Assembly: GCA_963767285.1 (NCBI GenBank)
Contig: CAVYDJ010000001.1
Coordinates: forward strand, 372,001-436,000
Direction of reading: 5' to 3'
Length of the DNA stretch: 64,000 nucleotides
Source: WHSW01 sp963767285
GTDB taxonomy: Bacteria; Actinomycetota; Thermoleophilia; Solirubrobacterales; 70-9
Under the pieces are notes generated by a model that saw nothing but the letters and a program-made list of their open reading frames with translations, searched no databases and had not been told where the DNA came from. A program made the translations under genes and the position numbers. Positions 60,478-64,000 of this stretch are shown piece by piece. How positions within the stretch are numbered: position 1 is the first letter of the stretch; the number at the start of each line of letters is the position of its first letter.

Positions 60478-61124
60478 GGCGGCTGCGTCACGCGGTCCAG
60501 GGATCGAGGGCCTACCGGCGCCTGCGGGGATTCGTGGGCCGCGCGACCCTCTGGGCGCGCCAGGCGCGCGTGATCGTGATCTACCGCATGGATCTCCGGG
60601 ACCCGCTCACGCCGTACCCGGCCCGCGTGCCGGTTCGCATCGAGATCGCCAGGGACGAGGCGCTGCTGCGGCGGCTCGCCGGCTTGAAGGACAATCCCGA
60701 GGACGACTCGGACCTGTACGTGCGGCGTGCGCAGCGCGGCCAGCTCTGCTTCGTCGCCTGGGTCGACGACGAGCCCGTGGGAATCAACTGGCTCGCGTTC
60801 GGCGAGGAGCTGGACGAGGACCGGGTGGTGCGGATGGCCGACGACGAGGTCTACGGCCTCGATGCCTTCACCGTCCCCGAGTGGCGGGGGAACGCCATCC
60901 ACACCGCGCTGCTCGCCCGGATGCTCGAGCACGCCAAGGAGGCGGGATACCGAACGGCCTACACCCAGGTCAGCGCCACCTACCGGCGGTCGCGCAAGAC
61001 GCACGAGCGACTGCATTGGACCGTCTCCGGGAGGGTGTTGCACATCACCATGCCGTTCGGCCGTCAAGCGGTGATGCGCCTCCTGACGGGCAGCCAGCAC
61101 CCGATCGTGCACATGTACCGATGA
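60474..61124 (+). CDS. GNAT-fold acyltransferase
   Basis: 216 residues from GTG 60474 (GTGA overlap). A basic N-terminal stretch (RRLRHAVQGSRAYRRLRGFV) precedes a GNAT domain: LCFVAWVDDEPVGINWLAF, YGLDAFTVPEWRGNAIHTAL (acyl-CoA pyrophosphate loop RGNA) and MLEHAKEAGYRTAYTQVS. Members of this subgroup are often next to surface-polysaccharide genes. It presumably transfers an acyl group from CoA to an amine; acceptor unknown. Confidence 0.78.
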   Translation: MRRLRHAVQGSRAYRRLRGFVGRATLWARQARVIVIYRMDLRDPLTPYPARVPVRIEIARDEALLRRLAGLKDNPEDDSDLYVRRAQRGQLCFVAWVDDEPVGINWLAFGEELDEDRVVRMADDEVYGLDAFTVPEWRGNAIHTALLARMLEHAKEAGYRTAYTQVSATYRRSRKTHERLHWTVSGRVLHITMPFGRQAVMRLLTGSQHPIVHMYR

Positions 61125-61876
61125 CCGCCTTGCTGGAGGCCAGCGGCGTCGGCGTGCGATACGGCCGCCTGGCGGCGCTCGAGGACGTCTCCTTCACCCT
61201 CGACGAGCGCGAGATCGTCGGGCTCATCGGCCCCAACGGTGCCGGGAAGACGACCCTTGTAGGAGTCCTCTCGGGCGCGCTGCCGGACTGGACGGGCGAC
61301 GTCGTGTTCGACGGGCGATCGATCCGCGGCATGCGGCCGTCTCAGCTCGCCCACCTGGGTATCGCCCGCACGTTTCAGACCGCGCAGCCGTTCACGAGCA
61401 TGACCGTCCTGCAGAACGTCATGATCGGAGCCCTGTTCGGGTCCGGCTCGCGCGTGTCGCTTTCGGCTGCCTCCGAACAGGCTCGGGAGCTGCTCGACGC
61501 GCTCCACCTCACCGAGAAGAGCGCCCTGCCCGCCGAGTCGCTCAACGCGCCGGAGCGCAAGCGGCTCGAGATCGCCAAGGCGCTGGCGACGAGTCCCCGC
61601 GTCCTGCTGCTCGATGAAGCCTTGGCAGGTCTCAACCCGGCGGAGATCGACGCCGCGGTGGCCGTCATCCGCCGGGTTCACGAGCGCGGGGTGGCCATCG
61701 TCTTGATCGAACACGTGATGCAGGCGATCGCGCGGCTTGCGGACCGTGTCGTGGTGCTTCACCACGGCCGCAAGATCCTCGACGATGCCCCGGAGGTGGT
61801 CTTCGCCCACGAGCAGCTCGCCGAGGCCTACCTTGGCGGTCGGGTTGTCGCTGGGGAGGGACCCGTCTCGAGTTGA
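61121..61876 (+). CDS. livG: Liv ABC transporter ATP-binding protein (LivG type) with altered signature
   Basis: 251 residues. Walker A LIGPNGAGKTTLVGVLSG is normal and IARTFQTAQPFTSMTVLQNV marks LivG. The ABC signature LSGGQ is replaced by SLNAPERKRLEIAKALA, and Walker B reads VLLLDEALAGLNPAEI with Ala where Pro is usual. The H-loop is IVLIEHVMQAIARLADRV. It is displaced from livF by two inserted genes and overlaps both neighbours. Confidence 0.88.
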   Translation: MTALLEASGVGVRYGRLAALEDVSFTLDEREIVGLIGPNGAGKTTLVGVLSGALPDWTGDVVFDGRSIRGMRPSQLAHLGIARTFQTAQPFTSMTVLQNVMIGALFGSGSRVSLSAASEQARELLDALHLTEKSALPAESLNAPERKRLEIAKALATSPRVLLLDEALAGLNPAEIDAAVAVIRRVHERGVAIVLIEHVMQAIARLADRVVVLHHGRKILDDAPEVVFAHEQLAEAYLGGRVVAGEGPVSS

Positions 61877-63339
61877 GCCCGGACGAGCTGACGCCGTCGG
61901 AGGCCGCCGGCAAGCGCGCGATCGGCAACACGCTGCTGCGGTCCGGCGGCGACATCGTCGGCAAGCTCGCCTCGCTCGTGCTGTTCGCGGTAATGGCGCG
62001 CGAGCTGAGCGCGACCGACCTCGGCGTGTTCGTCTTCGGCCTCGCATTCCTGCAGATCGCGACGCTGCCCATCGACCTCGGGTTCGACCCGTACATGTTG
62101 CGCCGGATCGCCAAGGAGCGGGAGTCGATCCACACTCTGTTCTTTGACGTCATCTCGCTGAAGCTGGTGCTGACCGGCCCGATCCTGGTGGTCGCCGCCG
62201 GCGTGCTGGTCGTCGCCGACTACGGCGAGCTGACGCGGCAGGTCGTTGCGATCCTGGCGATCGGGTTCGTGTTCGAGACGCTCGCGGACACGATTCACGC
62301 CGTCTTTCTCGCCCATGAGCGCAACGGGCTGGTCGCCGCGGTGTCCGTGGTCCAGCGTGTCACCGGCGCGGCCGCGGGTCTGGCGGTCCTGACGGCCGGG
62401 TACGGGGTGGTCGCCGTCGCCGCCACCTATAGCGGCGCGGCGGCGATCGGCCTGGTCATGGCGGCGGTCCTGCTCGCCCGGCGGATCGGGCTTCCGCGGC
62501 GGATCGTCGCCACCCGCGGCTGGCCGCGCCTGGCGACGATGAGTCTGCCGTTCGGGCTGCAGGACCTGTTCAGCGTGATGCTGTTCCGGCTCGACACCGT
62601 GGTCCTCTCGCTGATGGCGACGCAGGCGGCGGTCGGCCGGTACGGCGCCGCCTATCGCCTGCTCGAAGCGAGCCTGTTCATCACCTACGCGCTCATGGGC
62701 GCGTTCGTGCCCATGTACACCTACCTCGACGACAAGAGCGAGCCGACGGTGGGAGGCGCCTTCGAGCGCTCGGTGAAGCTTGCGCTGGTAGTCCTGGTGC
62801 CCATCGCCGTGGTCTTCGGGGTGCTTGCCGAGCCGATCTGCCGCCTGGTTTTCGGAGCCGGACTCGAGGACGCGGCCGAGCCGCTCCGCTACCTCGCTCC
62901 TGTCGTCGCCATGATCGGGGTAGTGACCCTGGCCTCGGCGTTGATCGTGTCCCGCGAAAACCCCATGATCATCGTCTGGTCGACCGCGGCGATCGTGGTT
63001 CTCAACATCGCCCTGAACGTTGCGCTCATACCGGGCTTGGCCGAGACCGGCGCCGCGATCGCGATGCTGGCGAGCGAGGTCGCCCTGCTGCTCGTCGTCG
63101 GGCCGCTGGCGGCGCGTGCGGTGGGCGGAGTGGGCTGGCTGCGGACGATCACGGGCCCGCTCATCGCGGGCGCGGTCATGATCACGGTGCTGGTTCCGTT
63201 GTACGGGGTGCCGTTGCTGGCCGTTGCGGTGGCCTCGGTTGCCTATCTAACGGTGCTCGTCCTGGTCGAGCGGCTCGTCGCCCCCCGGGACGTCGAACTT
63301 GCCGCCAGGCTCGCTCGTCACTGGCTCGCGCGCGTCTGA
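61873..63339 (+). CDS. MOP-superfamily polysaccharide/lipid flippase
   Basis: 488 residues from TTG 61873 (TTGA overlap with livG). Twelve to fourteen membrane helices. The N-terminus LRSGGDIVGKLASLVLFAVM then ARELSATDLGVFVFGLAFLQ is the Wzx/MurJ-like opening; SLPFGLQDLFSVMLFRLDTVVL and AAYRLLEASLFITYAL are typical of the oligosaccharide flippase family. It should move a lipid-linked glycan or similar amphiphile across the membrane. Its place as the last gene of a Liv operon is unusual. Confidence 0.82.
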   Translation: MSPDELTPSEAAGKRAIGNTLLRSGGDIVGKLASLVLFAVMARELSATDLGVFVFGLAFLQIATLPIDLGFDPYMLRRIAKERESIHTLFFDVISLKLVLTGPILVVAAGVLVVADYGELTRQVVAILAIGFVFETLADTIHAVFLAHERNGLVAAVSVVQRVTGAAAGLAVLTAGYGVVAVAATYSGAAAIGLVMAAVLLARRIGLPRRIVATRGWPRLATMSLPFGLQDLFSVMLFRLDTVVLSLMATQAAVGRYGAAYRLLEASLFITYALMGAFVPMYTYLDDKSEPTVGGAFERSVKLALVVLVPIAVVFGVLAEPICRLVFGAGLEDAAEPLRYLAPVVAMIGVVTLASALIVSRENPMIIVWSTAAIVVLNIALNVALIPGLAETGAAIAMLASEVALLLVVGPLAARAVGGVGWLRTITGPLIAGAVMITVLVPLYGVPLLAVAVASVAYLTVLVLVERLVAPRDVELAARLARHWLARV

Positions 63340-63349
63340 CGATCGGCAA

Positions 63350-63438
63350 CGGACAGGGTGGGATTCGAACCCACGAGGCAGCTTGCACCGCCCACGCGAT
63401 TTCCAGTCGCGCACCTTAAGCCACTCGGTCACCTGTCC
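63350..63438 (-). tRNA. tRNA-Ser (anticodon GGA)
   Basis: Class II tRNA on the minus strand, 89 nt: acceptor GGACAGG/CCTGTCC, anticodon loop CTGGAAA (anticodon GGA) closed by GCGCGA/TCGCGT-type pairs, long variable arm, T-stem GTGGG/CCCAC with TTCGAAT. Discriminator G; CCA not encoded. Confidence 0.94.
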
Positions 63439-63490
63439 CGGAGCGGCTTGAAGATACCGCCGCCGAGGGCACCGGTGTTAGGGTCGGCAG

Positions 63491-64000
63491 ATGGGTGAGG
63501 GCGAGGTGGCCCGGTCGGACCCTGTCGACGAGCAATCGATCGTGACCGCGCGCCTGGGTTGGGTGATGCTCGCCGTGCTGTTCGGCTGCGGCGCGACGAT
63601 CGGCGCGCTCTCGGTGATCCTCCCGCATCCGGCCTCCTTCGATGACGAGGCGCTGTGGAGCAACATCGCACTTGCCTACGCGGGCGCGTTGATCTGCCTG
63701 ATCGGCGCGCGGCGGTGGGGAATCGGCGGCCTCTACGCAATGGTCGCGCTCGGCGTCGTCGCGGTCAGCCGCGCGACGTACTACAGCCACGATCCGAGTG
63801 GCTTCTACAGCCTCTTCTACGTCTGGATCGGCCTCTACGCGGTCTTCTTCTTCCGCCGTTCGATCGCGCTGCTGTACCTGGCGGGCATCGCCGCGGCCTA
63901 CGCGGCCCTGCTCGCGGTCGAGGACCAGAACGCCGCCCTGGCGCGCTGGGTGACGACCATCGGGACGATCCTGCTGGCCGCGTTCCTGATCGACACCCTC
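63491..64000 (+). CDS. Membrane-embedded N-terminal region of a probable sensor protein (partial)
   Basis: 170 codons from ATG 63491 run off the right edge. A short acidic N-terminus is followed by six hydrophobic segments: LGWVMLAVLFGCGATIGALS, WSNIALAYAGALICLIGA, GGLYAMVALGVVAVS, FYSLFYVWIGLYAVFFF, LLYLAGIAAAYAALLAV and TTIGTILLAAFLIDTL. Six-helix sensors of this kind usually carry a GGDEF, histidine-kinase or cyclase domain after the membrane part, but that lies outside the window, so the output domain is unknown. Confidence 0.6.
   Translation, partial: MGEGEVARSDPVDEQSIVTARLGWVMLAVLFGCGATIGALSVILPHPASFDDEALWSNIALAYAGALICLIGARRWGIGGLYAMVALGVVAVSRATYYSHDPSGFYSLFYVWIGLYAVFFFRRSIALLYLAGIAAAYAALLAVEDQNAALARWVTTIGTILLAAFLIDTL

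Noticed and set aside
1..64000. A search by eye for insertion sequences, phage genes, integrase/attachment sites near the four tRNAs and an origin
   Set aside because: No transposase, integrase, phage structural genes, DnaA-box cluster or tRNA-end duplication could be found.

Overview
This is a GC-rich bacterial chromosome segment with tightly packed genes, many GTG/TTG starts and 4-base ATGA/GTGA/TTGA overlaps. The protein families point to Actinomycetota, most likely class Thermoleophilia (Solirubrobacterales-like). They include LDG-repeat surface proteins, CHRD/RTX calcium-binding secreted proteins, P450, wax-ester synthase, SnoaL and SRPBCC proteins, a Liv ABC transporter and a kinase-cyclase fusion. 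The taxon is inferred from family content; no rRNA gene is present. There are four tRNA genes (Ser-UGA, Ser-GCU, Arg-ACG, Ser-GGA). I see no insertion sequence, phage, CRISPR array or replication origin.

Layout. 0-5.2 kb: sugar-lactone oxidase facing a four-gene overlapping minus-strand operon (PLP racemase-fold enzyme, SRPBCC, CoA-transferase, SnoaL). 5.3-11.5 kb: tRNA-Ser, PDZ lipoprotein, Baeyer-Villiger-type monooxygenase, a frameshifted CHRD/RTX secreted protein, a frameshifted FMN 2-hydroxyacid oxidase and an L,D-transpeptidase remnant. 11.5-20.6 kb: WS/DGAT acyltransferase, SnoaL, LDG-repeat surface protein with a duplicated tail, MBL hydrolase, tRNA-Arg, methyltransferase, cupredoxin, small secreted protein, metzincin-like secreted protein, P450. 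20.6-35.3 kb: MshE_N and degenerate-GGDEF signalling pair, SRPBCC, broken epimerase, 5'-3' exonuclease, secreted hydrolase, ChrA, desaturase, SHOCT membrane protein, VOC protein, 2-hydroxyacid dehydrogenase, rlmN, PQQ-propeller lipoprotein, zinc peptidase, cyclophilin. 35.3-39.7 kb: a 1445-residue zinc-ribbon/kinase/ATPase/TPR/cyclase protein. 39.7-49.3 kb: two tandem giant secreted subtilase-like FG-GAP/RTX proteins, the first frameshifted. 49.3-55.2 kb: phosphotriesterase-like gene (frameshifted), membrane proteins, Usp, a true subtilase, tadA, M20 peptidase. 55.3-63.3 kb: a Liv transporter operon with an NDP-forming acyl-CoA synthetase-like protein, a GNAT and a MOP flippase embedded in it. 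63.3-64 kb: tRNA-Ser and the start of a membrane sensor-like protein.

Most notable points: (1) the Liv operon is physically fused, with 4- to 14-base overlaps from livH to the flippase, to genes suggesting acyl activation, transfer and export; (2) the kinase has its only glycine-loop lysine where eukaryotic WNK kinases carry it and alanine at the VAIK position; (3) the tandem subtilase-like giants keep Asp and His but appear to lack the serine nucleophile; (4) nine single-base frame breaks fall in four genes, so either the sequence has local indel errors or these genes are decaying.
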